Below, piece by piece: positions 54,580-63,740 of a stretch of 64,000 nucleotides of DNA (position 1 is its first letter; each line of letters opens with the position of its first letter). A program made the position numbers and the translations under genes. Source of the stretch: Aminobacter carboxidus (lineage in GTDB: Bacteria > Pseudomonadota > Alphaproteobacteria > Rhizobiales > Rhizobiaceae); the NCBI RefSeq assembly GCF_014863355.1, contig NZ_JACZEP010000001.1, positions 1,054,001 through 1,118,000 on the forward strand, read 5' to 3'. The notes beneath the pieces are model-generated. The model was given only the letters and a program-made list of their open reading frames with translations. It was not told the DNA's origin and searched no databases.

Positions 54580-57555
54580 TCAAACCCCAAACACCTTCAG
54601 CACTTCATCCCCGAAGTGGTTGATCACCTTCACAGCAATCCTGCCCGTGCTCGGGCGCGGGAAGGGCCGTGACGTGTCCGAATACAGCGTCGACCAGGCG
54701 TCCTCATCGATCTCGGCCTTCAGCGCAGTCTTCAGCGACTTGTAGGGGTCGTTGGCGCCGAGGAAATAGGCGTGGCGGACGAAGAAGCTTTCTTCGTTGT
54801 AGTCGGTGTCGATGAACCAGGCGGCGATGCCCTTCACGTCGTCAGAGCGGATCTCGCCTGTTGACGGGTCGAAGATGTCGACGCCGTTGACCTTGACCTG
54901 CAACTGCCCGTCCGCCGTCTCGATCAGATCGACATCCGGTTCGCCGAATACGACGAAGAGGTTGCCCTTGCCCGTGTTCTTGAGGTCCTCGGCCATGTGC
55001 AGGTCGGGGTTCATGCGGGCCTTCAGGACGGCCAGCGGCCCGAGGCGGTTGAGGTCGCTCGCCTGGGCCTCGAAATTGAAGGCGCAGGCGATCAACGCGT
55101 CGAAGCGGGCGTCGGAGGCCTCGCGGGCGGCGGCGGTGATGTCGCTGCGGGTGAGCGTCCCGAACTCGGGACCAATAAGGATTCCCGCGCGCTTCTCGCG
55201 GCCGTCGCCGTCATTGTAGCGGCCCTCCGCCGCGAGGAACTTGCCCGGCCAGGGTTCGACCGAGTTGAAGCGGATGGTGTCACGCTTTTCCTGCTGGTGG
55301 ACGCCTGCCGTGCGCAGATGCTCCAGAACCATCTGGCCGAAATCGATCTCCGGCACGTTGGCGGGAGCTGGCTGCAGGCCGCCTTCACCGGCCCTGATCT
55401 CGGCAGCGAGGGTGTCGTCGCGGGCGGTGACGACACGGTGCGGCGACAGGCTCTCCACGGTGAACGGTCCGGCGACGCGCACCTTGCTCTTGTCCTCATA
55501 GGGACGGTCGTAGAGCATCTCGACATCGGCAGCCTTGGCGATCGAAGCGTCGATCTCCTTCTGCCGCGTGATGCGGCCTTCCCACCAGCCTTTGTGCAAC
55601 TCACGAACACGAGCGCTGGCCAGTCCGGCCTTCGCGGCACCGTCCTTCGTCTCGAGCCACAGGTCGAGGTCGCGCGGTATCTCCCATTCCGCGAAGGCGG
55701 TCTGCAGATTCTCGTTCAGTGCGCTGCGCATCGGCTCCAACACTGCTTGCCAACGCTCCCAGATCACGTCGATCTCGGCATTATTGGCGATGGATTTCAG
55801 CGTGATGTGCGGCGCGCGCTCGTAGACGAATCCCTGCCGGACATCGCCGGATGTCGATCCATGCGGCTGTATCTTGCCGGACACCTTCTGCTCCTGCGCG
55901 CGGCCCTCCGGGCTGTCGGCCAGGTGATAGAAGGGATAGCGGGCAGACATCAGACGGGTCCGGGCGAGCGCAAGCGCCACGCGCGACGTGTCGATGGTAA
56001 TCCAACGCCGCCCCCATTGCTCAGCGACCGTCGCCGTCGTGCCGGAGCCGCAGGTCGGGTCAAGCACAAGGTCTCCTGGATCGGTGGTCATGAGAATGCA
56101 GCGCTCGATGACCTTGGTTCCAGTTTGCACGACATACAACTTATCGTAAGCAAATCCCGAATGTCCGGTATCCGGCCAGAAATTAGAGTACGGAGAAACA
56201 GGATAGTCATTCAGGAACCGAACGTAATTCAGTGTGTTCTCTGTTCCATAAATCCTGTCAGAACGAGAGGCACGGCGGAGGCCGTCTGGATATCTAGGTT
56301 TCCAGTGGCTGCTTTTCGTGGGGTGGTATGTTCTGCCTTGAAAGTCGAACGGTGTCGGTTCCTTTGAAGGACCCTGGCCGCACAGATCGCTGATCCGGAA
56401 TATCCGAGCCGAGGTAGGGAGTGCATCCAAGTTGGCGAGTTCATTTACAGAAAGCCGTCTTCTATTCCCAACCGCGAACTCAGCGCTCTTATAGGCGCTG
56501 GACTCGTCGTCCGCGCCTTTCTTTTCAAAGTAGAGAGGCCTGAATTTCTTCTTCGTATCGTCCTTGCAATACCAAATCACATAATCACCAACACGACTAA
56601 GGCCGCTTGTAGCAAGCCCGCCGGTCGTCACGAAATAGATGGTGCTCTGATAGTTTTTTTCCCCAAACACCTCGTCCATCAGCGCCCGGACGCGATGCAC
56701 GTTCTCGTCGCCGATCTGCACAAAGACGGAGCCGCTTTCAGTGAGCAGTTCACGCGCGACCATCAACCTGTCGCGCAGATAGGTGAGGTAGGAATGGATG
56801 CCGTCCTTCCAGGTGTCGCGGAACGCCTTCACCTGTTCCGGCTCGCGTGACACGTCGGTCGCCTTGCCGTCCTTCACGTCACGGGACTGTGTCGAGACCT
56901 GCCAGTTCGAGTTGAACTTGATACCGTAGGGCGGGTCGAAATAGATGCTCTGCACCTTGCCGCGCATCGCCTCCCGTTCCGCGAGGCTCGCCATCACCTG
57001 CAGGCTGTCGCCGAGGATGAAGCGGTTCGTCCAGTGCTGGGCGTGCTGGTAGAACTCGGCCCGCGCCTCCGGATCTGTCAGCCCGTTGAAATCGGCGAAC
57101 AGGTCCGGCGCGTCGGTCTCGCTTGCGCGCTTGGCACTGGTGCTGCGCTTCAACTCGTCGATGATCGCCTTGGGATGCACCTTCTCCTGCACGTAGATCG
57201 GCGGCGCGTTGACGACGAGGTCGGACCAGTCCTGGGTGTCCTTGCCCTTCCAGACAAGCTGCGCGTCGCCGATCTCGATCTCGCCCGTCTCGGCGAGTTT
57301 CCGCATCTGCTCCTTCGTGATCGTGATCTTCACGCCGTTCCAGACGATCTGCGGATCGATATCTCCATCGCGATCCCGCGTCTCGCCGTTGGCCAGTGGC
57401 CGCGGGCGGTGCAGGGACATCGAGCGCTCGCTCTCGCCCAGCATCTCCGCCTGCTGCTCGAACAACGACGCCATCTCGGCCGTCGGATTGTTGATCCGCG
57501 TGGCCGCGTCGTGCGTGAGGGCGTCGATCGCCTTCTGGATGGGCGTTTTGGCCAT
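54580..57555 (-). CDS. Large site-specific DNA methyltransferase (beta type, Mod-like)
   Basis: A 991-aa protein. Motif IV DPPYG lies at about residues 206-210 (VQSIYFDPPYGIKFNS) and motif I DPTCGSGTT at about 501, the order of beta-class N6-adenine or N4-cytosine methyltransferases. The N-terminal 190 residues and the C-terminal 450 residues have no catalytic motif and may be target recognition or complex-forming parts. It resembles Mod subunits of type III systems but is much longer than the usual about 650 aa. Its start shares a base with the stop of the nuclease gene upstream (TGATG). Confidence 0.88.
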   Translation of the reverse strand: MAKTPIQKAIDALTHDAATRINNPTAEMASLFEQQAEMLGESERSMSLHRPRPLANGETRDRDGDIDPQIVWNGVKITITKEQMRKLAETGEIEIGDAQLVWKGKDTQDWSDLVVNAPPIYVQEKVHPKAIIDELKRSTSAKRASETDAPDLFADFNGLTDPEARAEFYQHAQHWTNRFILGDSLQVMASLAEREAMRGKVQSIYFDPPYGIKFNSNWQVSTQSRDVKDGKATDVSREPEQVKAFRDTWKDGIHSYLTYLRDRLMVARELLTESGSVFVQIGDENVHRVRALMDEVFGEKNYQSTIYFVTTGGLATSGLSRVGDYVIWYCKDDTKKKFRPLYFEKKGADDESSAYKSAEFAVGNRRRLSVNELANLDALPTSARIFRISDLCGQGPSKEPTPFDFQGRTYHPTKSSHWKPRYPDGLRRASRSDRIYGTENTLNYVRFLNDYPVSPYSNFWPDTGHSGFAYDKLYVVQTGTKVIERCILMTTDPGDLVLDPTCGSGTTATVAEQWGRRWITIDTSRVALALARTRLMSARYPFYHLADSPEGRAQEQKVSGKIQPHGSTSGDVRQGFVYERAPHITLKSIANNAEIDVIWERWQAVLEPMRSALNENLQTAFAEWEIPRDLDLWLETKDGAAKAGLASARVRELHKGWWEGRITRQKEIDASIAKAADVEMLYDRPYEDKSKVRVAGPFTVESLSPHRVVTARDDTLAAEIRAGEGGLQPAPANVPEIDFGQMVLEHLRTAGVHQQEKRDTIRFNSVEPWPGKFLAAEGRYNDGDGREKRAGILIGPEFGTLTRSDITAAAREASDARFDALIACAFNFEAQASDLNRLGPLAVLKARMNPDLHMAEDLKNTGKGNLFVVFGEPDVDLIETADGQLQVKVNGVDIFDPSTGEIRSDDVKGIAAWFIDTDYNEESFFVRHAYFLGANDPYKSLKTALKAEIDEDAWSTLYSDTSRPFPRPSTGRIAVKVINHFGDEVLKVFGV

Positions 57556-58559
57556 CAGGATTTCTCGTCTTTTGCGTCAGAGGGATGGGCAAGGAAGGCA
57601 TAGCGATCGCGGAGGTAGTCCGCCCAGCCGTCGCCGTCCGGCACATCGGCGATTAGCGGCGCGAACAGGGATTCGGTCGATCGGCTGACGAAGTCGTCCG
57701 GGTTGACCAGAAGCGAGCGGTAGACCGTGAAGGCGTTCTCGCCGAGCTCAAGCTTCCGCAGCGCAGGCGAGGTGACGCGGGTCAGCCGCCTGTTCCCGGC
57801 GGGGGCGATGTGGAGCACGCGGACGCGCTCGGTGCCGTCTTCCTTCTCCCCCTGCATGCGAGAGGCCAGCATCTGCTGCCGGAAGAGCTGATAGAACGGT
57901 TCCCAGAACAGGTCGGTGAGCTTCAGGCGGGTATCGCTGCGGACGGGACCGAACGGCGCGAAGGCTATGCCCTGATAGCGGCGAAGGCGCTCGGCCTCGC
58001 GCTTCTGCTCGGGCGGAGTTCCATAGGACTCCGTGTATTTCCACTCGACCAGCAAGGTTTCGATCCGTCCGGCCTGGCGGAATCGCAGGATCGCGTCGGC
58101 GCTGGTGACGTTGGCGCCGCGTTTCGGCACGCCGGTCCGGGGCCATTCGTTGAGATAGTCCTTGCGGCCGATCCATTCGAAGCCGACGAACCAGGATTTG
58201 CCGTCGGGCCCCGTCTCGACCTCCAGCATGTCGGGAAGCGGGCCGCCAATCGCCTGCTGGACGAGCTTGGACAGTACATCCGGGCGCGTGGCCAGTGGCA
58301 TCAGGAAGTTCAGGCAGCAAACCTGCGAGGACAGCCCGTGGGCAGCATGCTGGTGCCAGGCGATGTTGTTGTCGTCGAAGTAGCGCGCGGCAATTTCCCG
58401 GATTTCGGGATTGAGATTCGACAGCCGGTTGCCTGGGGGGAGGCGGTAGTCGCACCCGTCAAATCCACACTCGTCCGGCAAGGTCGCGCGGAAGAACACC
58501 GACTGGCGCGCACGCTCCTGTTCGACGAAATCGACATTTCCTGTTTCGGCACGGGTCAT
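57555..58559 (-). CDS. PD-(D/E)XK-like restriction endonuclease, PGN_0703-type
   Basis: A 334-aa soluble protein. YRLPPGNRLSNLNPEIRE, NNIAWHQHAAHGLSSQVCC and LNFLMPLA match the start of the PGN_0703-type putative restriction endonuclease family as I recall it. The nuclease core is likely SADAILRFRQ (Asp about residue 152) with LLVEWKYTES (E-x-K about 170-173). It sits directly upstream of the methyltransferase gene and shares a base with it, so it is a plausible cutting subunit. Confidence 0.78.
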   Translation of the reverse strand: MTRAETGNVDFVEQERARQSVFFRATLPDECGFDGCDYRLPPGNRLSNLNPEIREIAARYFDDNNIAWHQHAAHGLSSQVCCLNFLMPLATRPDVLSKLVQQAIGGPLPDMLEVETGPDGKSWFVGFEWIGRKDYLNEWPRTGVPKRGANVTSADAILRFRQAGRIETLLVEWKYTESYGTPPEQKREAERLRRYQGIAFAPFGPVRSDTRLKLTDLFWEPFYQLFRQQMLASRMQGEKEDGTERVRVLHIAPAGNRRLTRVTSPALRKLELGENAFTVYRSLLVNPDDFVSRSTESLFAPLIADVPDGDGWADYLRDRYAFLAHPSDAKDEKS

Positions 58560-58598
58560 TTGGAGAGACCTCCGCCGAGCGTCCCAACCTGTAAAGGC

Positions 58599-60467
58599 TC
58601 ATGCGGCATCGGCAGTCTCGATCTCATCCATCAGTGCGTCGTCGGGGGCTGTCGTTTCCTCAAAGGCGGCCGCATCGACGCTGGCCTTGCCCATGGCCCT
58701 TCCTGCCAAGCCGGCGAGGAGAGTAACTCGCGCATCAAAGAAGGCCTCGAAATCGTCCGCTCGCAAATGTTCGACCGGGATGAGGTGTGTCTTCAGGATT
58801 GCGTCGAGTTCGGACGCGCCAATCTTATGATCCTGCTCGATCCGCTTCAGATAAACCGAGGGTGCGTCCCCTCGTACGATATAGCGATTGGTTGCCGACG
58901 AAAGCGGAGTCTTGTTCACGATGGAATCATACTGTTCGACCACTTTGTTATTGTTACGACACCAAGACTGCGGGAAAATGTGGTGCACGTCGACCGCCTC
59001 GCTCCAGAGCGTCATCAGGTCGAAAGCCTTGCCAGATACGAAGTCTCGGCATCCTTCCCGCATCAAAAGAGCGTGGAAGCCCTTGTAGGCAGCTGATTGG
59101 CGACGACGCAGGCGCGTCAGCTTGTTGGAGACGAACGTGACGTCTTCGAAAATGGATGGGCTGGCCTGGCTTTTCTCGAGCCAGGCAATCAGCTGGGGAA
59201 CGTCGCGTGCAATCTTTGTTTCCGTGCCCCCGCCGTAGTGTTCTCCCAACACTCCCGCCCAGAACCACTTCGACAGATTGGCCCGCACCGTCGCATTGTT
59301 AGTGGATGTGGCTGGCAGGGTGGCGAAGAGCGCCGCCAGGGCAACCACTTGCGGCGGATAGGGCAGATCGCGCTGATATACGATGTTCTGTTCTGCAAGG
59401 AACTTGCCAGCCTCGATAAATCCAGCTTCTACCCTGTCGGCATAACCCAGATAGCCAGCAAGCGGCAGAGCAAGAAGAGCATCCCTTTTGCAGGTAATTT
59501 GCGGCAGCTGCGTCCCAGGAATCGGGTGCTCCTCGCGCTGCCGACGAATTTCCATCGTATGAAGCAGCGTGCAAGCCTGCAGGAAGTCCGTGCTTGCGAG
59601 CTTTGCGAAGACCCCGTCCGGCTTGGTCTGGACGCGGATGCGTCCCAGGCGTCCGTGCTGGGATTTCGTACCCCACCAGTCTTCGCGCAAATCAAAGCCT
59701 TCGCCGGTGCCTGCAAAGATGGCGGTCACCAGCTCGAAAGCGTCCAGTTTGACCCCTCCGACGTTCACCTTTTCGAAGATCGTGCAAACGGCTTCTCTTC
59801 CATTGTCCTTGGTCAGCTTGATGATGGGCATCTCGTAGCGCTGGATGCGGTCAAGGATTTGCCGATCGAAGGCCTTGTCCATCTCATAGATGTCGACGCC
59901 CTTCGCCTTCCAGTGATCGCGCCAGCCATAAACCCAATCCTTCTCGTCGAAGCACCGATTTAGCGGAAACAGATGCTGCTCGTATTCCAGCGCCGATGAA
60001 GACACGTCGATGTCCACGTCGCGAGCGAAAGCCTTCATGCGGATACGAGTGGCCGGAACCGTTTCGATCGCCTCCTCGAAATCGCCGGTGGCCAGAGCTT
60101 CTTGGATGTTCAGATAAAAGTATCGTTCAACGATATCCGATTGTGAATTTTTCACCTTTGCCGGGCGATCGGAGTATATCGACTGAAAGAGTGAAGTCAT
60201 GCGCTGCTGACCATCCAGTAGCAATGCTTCCGGCCCTGGGTTTTCAGTCGCCGTGCCTTCGACAGGCCGAAACTTGAAATTTACCTGCCCACCGCGCTCC
60301 AGCGTCAGCAGCGCGCCGACCGGATAGCCTTTAGCTATGCTTGCGAGAAGGCTCACGACGGCATCTTCGTTCCAGACATATCCCCGCTGAAAATCCGGCA
60401 GCTGAAGTTTGCCGTCACACACCTGTTCCAGGAGTGTCTTGAGCGTCTGCTTGGTGCTGTCAAACAT
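58599..60467 (-). CDS. DUF262 protein with C-terminal HNH (GmrSD-like)
   Basis: A 622-aa protein. The DUF262 domain has LPDFQRGYVWNEDAVVSLL (residues about 23-41) and LLDGQQRMTSLFQSIYSD with the DGQQR ATPase/GTPase-type motif (about 86-90). The C-terminal part has a DUF1524-type HNH motif DVHHIFPQSW (about 491-500) and the later SIVNKTPLSSATNRYI. GmrSD and relatives cut modified DNA using NTP. Here it is inside a methyltransferase operon, between the helicase and the PD-(D/E)XK gene. It overlaps the helicase gene by 8 bp. Confidence 0.88.
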   Translation of the reverse strand: MFDSTKQTLKTLLEQVCDGKLQLPDFQRGYVWNEDAVVSLLASIAKGYPVGALLTLERGGQVNFKFRPVEGTATENPGPEALLLDGQQRMTSLFQSIYSDRPAKVKNSQSDIVERYFYLNIQEALATGDFEEAIETVPATRIRMKAFARDVDIDVSSSALEYEQHLFPLNRCFDEKDWVYGWRDHWKAKGVDIYEMDKAFDRQILDRIQRYEMPIIKLTKDNGREAVCTIFEKVNVGGVKLDAFELVTAIFAGTGEGFDLREDWWGTKSQHGRLGRIRVQTKPDGVFAKLASTDFLQACTLLHTMEIRRQREEHPIPGTQLPQITCKRDALLALPLAGYLGYADRVEAGFIEAGKFLAEQNIVYQRDLPYPPQVVALAALFATLPATSTNNATVRANLSKWFWAGVLGEHYGGGTETKIARDVPQLIAWLEKSQASPSIFEDVTFVSNKLTRLRRRQSAAYKGFHALLMREGCRDFVSGKAFDLMTLWSEAVDVHHIFPQSWCRNNNKVVEQYDSIVNKTPLSSATNRYIVRGDAPSVYLKRIEQDHKIGASELDAILKTHLIPVEHLRADDFEAFFDARVTLLAGLAGRAMGKASVDAAAFEETTAPDDALMDEIETADAA

Positions 60468-63400
60468 GAAGCCGTCCCCCAGCTCTATCCGCCAAACCCT
60501 TCATCAGCATTCCCCATTCTTCTTGAATCGCGAACGCATCCCGGAATTCGGCAAACTCCCAGCGTCCGAAGGTCCTCAAATTGTTGACACCCGGCACCCA
60601 GAGCGTCTCCATGGTCTGGGCCTTGAGCTGCGCGTCGAGGCCACGGAACCCCTTCACCTCCACCACCAGGTTGAGAGGGTCGTCCGTTCCGTGTCCGTCA
60701 TCTACCTGAACAATGAAATCTGGAAGATATCGGCGCGTCACCGAGCCGGCGAGATAAGGGACCTCGAAGCCGAGAGCCTGGTTCTTTACATAGGCAATGG
60801 TGGCGGGATGGCTCTCGACGACCCGGGCGAGCTCCGCCTCCCAATCGGAATCGAGCACCACCGCGTTGACGTGGCACTTGTCCGGTGCCGTCCATTGCAC
60901 GGGCTTTGTCGTGCTGAATGCGACGTGGTTGGTGGAACCGCGCGGATTGTAGGGGTCGAGCATCGCCTTGACGATGGGCGCGCCGTCCGCACTCGCCTCG
61001 CGCACGATGCCCGCATAGATGAGGTTGGCTGCCTTGTCGGCGATCTCGGCGTAGGTCAGCATGCCGATCCTGGTGCCGCCGACAGTCTTCAGGTGATCCC
61101 TGATCCAACGGCGTGTGATGGGCTGGATGAGGTTATAGAGGTGATAGGGAGGGTCCTGGTCGCCGTCGCGGAAGTAGCGCTCCACGAGGCGCTTGGTCAG
61201 ATGTACCGCTACGGAGTTCGGACGCATTTCGTCGAGCGCATCCGGCGAGATGTCGTGCCCTTCGCCCACCAGCCCCTCAAGCCGCGTCTCACAGGGGCCA
61301 ACGAGTTCCGGCGTCAGGGTCAGGGTCGAGTCCGCGTTGAACGTAGCGGAGATGCGGTCCGGCGGAAGCTCGGTGCGATAGCCGGCCACGCGCGGGAAGC
61401 GGATCGATAGTCGCTCGCGCTCGCGGATGGCGGCAACGCGGGTCACGGGCTTCGGCGGCTTCTTCGTGACGGCCTGGGGCTCGGTGGCGAAATCGAACGG
61501 AATGCCGAGGATGTCGGCATACTCGGTCTCGAAGAGTTGGGTCTCCGGATTCAATTCGTAGGATTGACGGCGCAGGCCGCGGCCGATCACCTGCTCGCAC
61601 AGCAGCTGAGTTCCGAAAGCGCGTACACCGAGGATGTGCGTGACGGTGTTGGCGTCCCATCCTTCGGTAAGCATGGACACGGACACCACGCACCGGATCT
61701 GCTCGCCCAGGCGGCCCTTCTGCCCGACCGTGTTCATGACCTCTCGAAGGAGTTCGCTGTCGGAGATGTTTCCGGCGGCGGCGCCTTCGCGTTCCTGCTT
61801 CTCGCGGCGGAACTGCTCGATTTCACCCGCGGCCATTTCGCGGAATGTGGAGTCCAGCGCCTCGCCGGATTCGATCTGCTGGGAATCGATCAGCAGCGTG
61901 TTCATGCGGGGCAAAGGCTCCCCGGTGTTTTTGTCGAAGTTGCCGAATAGCCCAAGATGACCGTGATGGATGGTCTGCATCTGGCCTTCGCGCTCGCGCT
62001 GCCAGCCGGACACCCACTCATAGACGAGCTTCGAACTCGCCGTGTTGTTGCAGACGACGATGAAGACGGGCGGTACCGAAATGCCGGCGCGCCGCCATTC
62101 CTCGAATTCTTTCTCGTAATGGCTGTAGAGGGAGATAAGCGCCGTCTGGAGCTGCGCCGGAATCGACAGGGGGTCGAGCTCGCCGGACTTGGAGGCGCCC
62201 TTCTTGGGCATCTGTTTTCCGATGTGATCCCAAAGGTTCCGATAGACGGGTGTCTCGGCATTGACCGCGTTGTCCGCCACCGGAACACGCGGCAGCTTGA
62301 CGATGCCGCATTCGATGGCGTCGACGAGACTGAAATCCGAAACGACCCAGGGAAACAGCGTGCCTTCCTCGTAGCCGGAACCGCGCAGGAAGAAGGGCGT
62401 GGCGGAAAGATCGTAGACCGCGCGCAGGCCAACCTTGCGCTTCAGCGCCTCGAGACCCGAAATCCAGAGACGGGCGGCCTCATTGTTCTTTTTCGCTTCT
62501 TCCTTGTCCTCGCCCTTCGCCTCGGCTTCGTCGTCGGTGCCGGGCCGCTCGCGGTAGCAGTGGTGCGCCTCGTCGTTGATGACGACGATGTTCTTCAAGG
62601 GAAGAAGCTCGCCGCAGGCGCGGGCCAGCATTTCGCCTTCGCTCTCCTGCTTCTCGATCGGCTGCCCCGTGCGGCCCTGCATGAGCCGTTCGCCGACGGG
62701 ATTGAGGTCGTGCGCCTTGCGGCGCTGGAAGGCGTGGTAGTTGGTGATCACGATCTTGGCCTTGCCGAGATCATTCATCAGTTCGGCGGGGACCAGTTCA
62801 CGAGTGCGGTAGTAGTTGTCGGTGTCGGATGGGTTGAGGACACGGAGCCGATCCTTGATCGTGATACCCGGCGCCACCAGCAGGAAGCCTCTGGAAAAGA
62901 GCGACGAATTCGGCTGCCTGGCGGCATTAATGGACTGCCACGCGATCAGCATTGCCATGACCGTCGTCTTGCCAGCGCCCGTCGCCAGCTTCAACGCAAG
63001 CCGGAACAGATCCGGATTGGCGTCTCGGTTTGCCTCCTCGAGATGACGGAAGATATGCGCATATTGCTTGCGCCCGCGCGCTACCTCGGCCAGCCAGATC
63101 GCCGTCTCGACTGCCTCGATCTGGCAGAAAAAGGGTCGCTGATTGGAGAATTCGTGGTGTCGCCAATGCTGCAAAAGGCGCTGCGTGACGGGCGTAACGC
63201 CCCAGTCGTTGGGATTCGGCAGGGCGCGCCAGGATTCGATGTGTCCGCGGATTTCGTTGATGATCGGCGTCGGGTTATAGCCGCTTTCACCGCCCTCAGG
63301 AGCATCGAAGGCGAGGGACGCCTGGCTTCGGCCCGCGCCGGATTTCGACCGTCGTGCCTTGGGCACCGGCGTAATGTACTTCGACCGTCGCCGCCCTTCG

Positions 63401-63507
63401 ATCGGGGGATGCTCCAGTGGCTGGCCGTCATCACCGAGCGCATGATGCCGCGTCGGCGGCAGATAGGGCGAATTGAGGATAGGTTCCGCATAGAATGGCT
63501 TGGTCAT
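60460..63507 (-). CDS. SF2 helicase with C-terminal nuclease motif (type III Res-like)
   Basis: About 1015 aa from the ATG at 63507 (GGGGGGA in front); an ATG at 63537 is an alternative. Helicase marks: LKLATGAGKTTVMAML (Walker A, about residue 179), VVINDEAHHCYRE (about 312), YDLSATPFFLRGSG and QVIGRGLRR. At the C-terminus RRYLPDFIVQVDDG with LVVEVKGFRG (about 950) is the PD-(D/E)XK-type site seen in Res subunits of type III enzymes. It is the first gene of the six-gene operon, so its promoter lies in 63508-63740. Confidence 0.9.
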   Translation of the reverse strand: MTKPFYAEPILNSPYLPPTRHHALGDDGQPLEHPPIEGRRRSKYITPVPKARRSKSGAGRSQASLAFDAPEGGESGYNPTPIINEIRGHIESWRALPNPNDWGVTPVTQRLLQHWRHHEFSNQRPFFCQIEAVETAIWLAEVARGRKQYAHIFRHLEEANRDANPDLFRLALKLATGAGKTTVMAMLIAWQSINAARQPNSSLFSRGFLLVAPGITIKDRLRVLNPSDTDNYYRTRELVPAELMNDLGKAKIVITNYHAFQRRKAHDLNPVGERLMQGRTGQPIEKQESEGEMLARACGELLPLKNIVVINDEAHHCYRERPGTDDEAEAKGEDKEEAKKNNEAARLWISGLEALKRKVGLRAVYDLSATPFFLRGSGYEEGTLFPWVVSDFSLVDAIECGIVKLPRVPVADNAVNAETPVYRNLWDHIGKQMPKKGASKSGELDPLSIPAQLQTALISLYSHYEKEFEEWRRAGISVPPVFIVVCNNTASSKLVYEWVSGWQREREGQMQTIHHGHLGLFGNFDKNTGEPLPRMNTLLIDSQQIESGEALDSTFREMAAGEIEQFRREKQEREGAAAGNISDSELLREVMNTVGQKGRLGEQIRCVVSVSMLTEGWDANTVTHILGVRAFGTQLLCEQVIGRGLRRQSYELNPETQLFETEYADILGIPFDFATEPQAVTKKPPKPVTRVAAIRERERLSIRFPRVAGYRTELPPDRISATFNADSTLTLTPELVGPCETRLEGLVGEGHDISPDALDEMRPNSVAVHLTKRLVERYFRDGDQDPPYHLYNLIQPITRRWIRDHLKTVGGTRIGMLTYAEIADKAANLIYAGIVREASADGAPIVKAMLDPYNPRGSTNHVAFSTTKPVQWTAPDKCHVNAVVLDSDWEAELARVVESHPATIAYVKNQALGFEVPYLAGSVTRRYLPDFIVQVDDGHGTDDPLNLVVEVKGFRGLDAQLKAQTMETLWVPGVNNLRTFGRWEFAEFRDAFAIQEEWGMLMKGLADRAGGRLHV

Positions 63508-63740
63508 GGTCCCCCCGGAACGAATCCCGGACACCATGCACGGAAAGGAACCTATTGATCAACTTACGGAGTCCGTCATGCGGGATTGGAGGGAGGACGA
63601 ACATGATTTGATGTGGTTGCAAGTCTAGAGCCCCCAGCGCGGGCAGACGCGGCCAACACGCGTTTAGTGAATGGATGTATGTATCGGCTCCGGCACAACA
63701 TGCTTAGGATGCGGGGATATTGTCGATTCGGGCGCAGTAA
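63508..63740. promoter_or_regulatory. Divergent promoter region between the helicase operon and the DUF4297-like gene
   Basis: A 233-bp stretch between two divergently transcribed defence genes. It must hold promoters in both directions. I see no strong inverted repeat or hairpin and no credible small gene. Confidence 0.5.

Noticed and set aside
54997-56367. 456-aa plus-strand open frame
   Set aside because: Antisense to the methyltransferase gene; no motif.
57810-59096. 428-aa plus-strand open frame
   Set aside because: Antisense to the PD-(D/E)XK and DUF262 genes; no motif.
61957-63558. 533-aa plus-strand open frame
   Set aside because: Antisense to the Res-like helicase with its clear helicase motifs.
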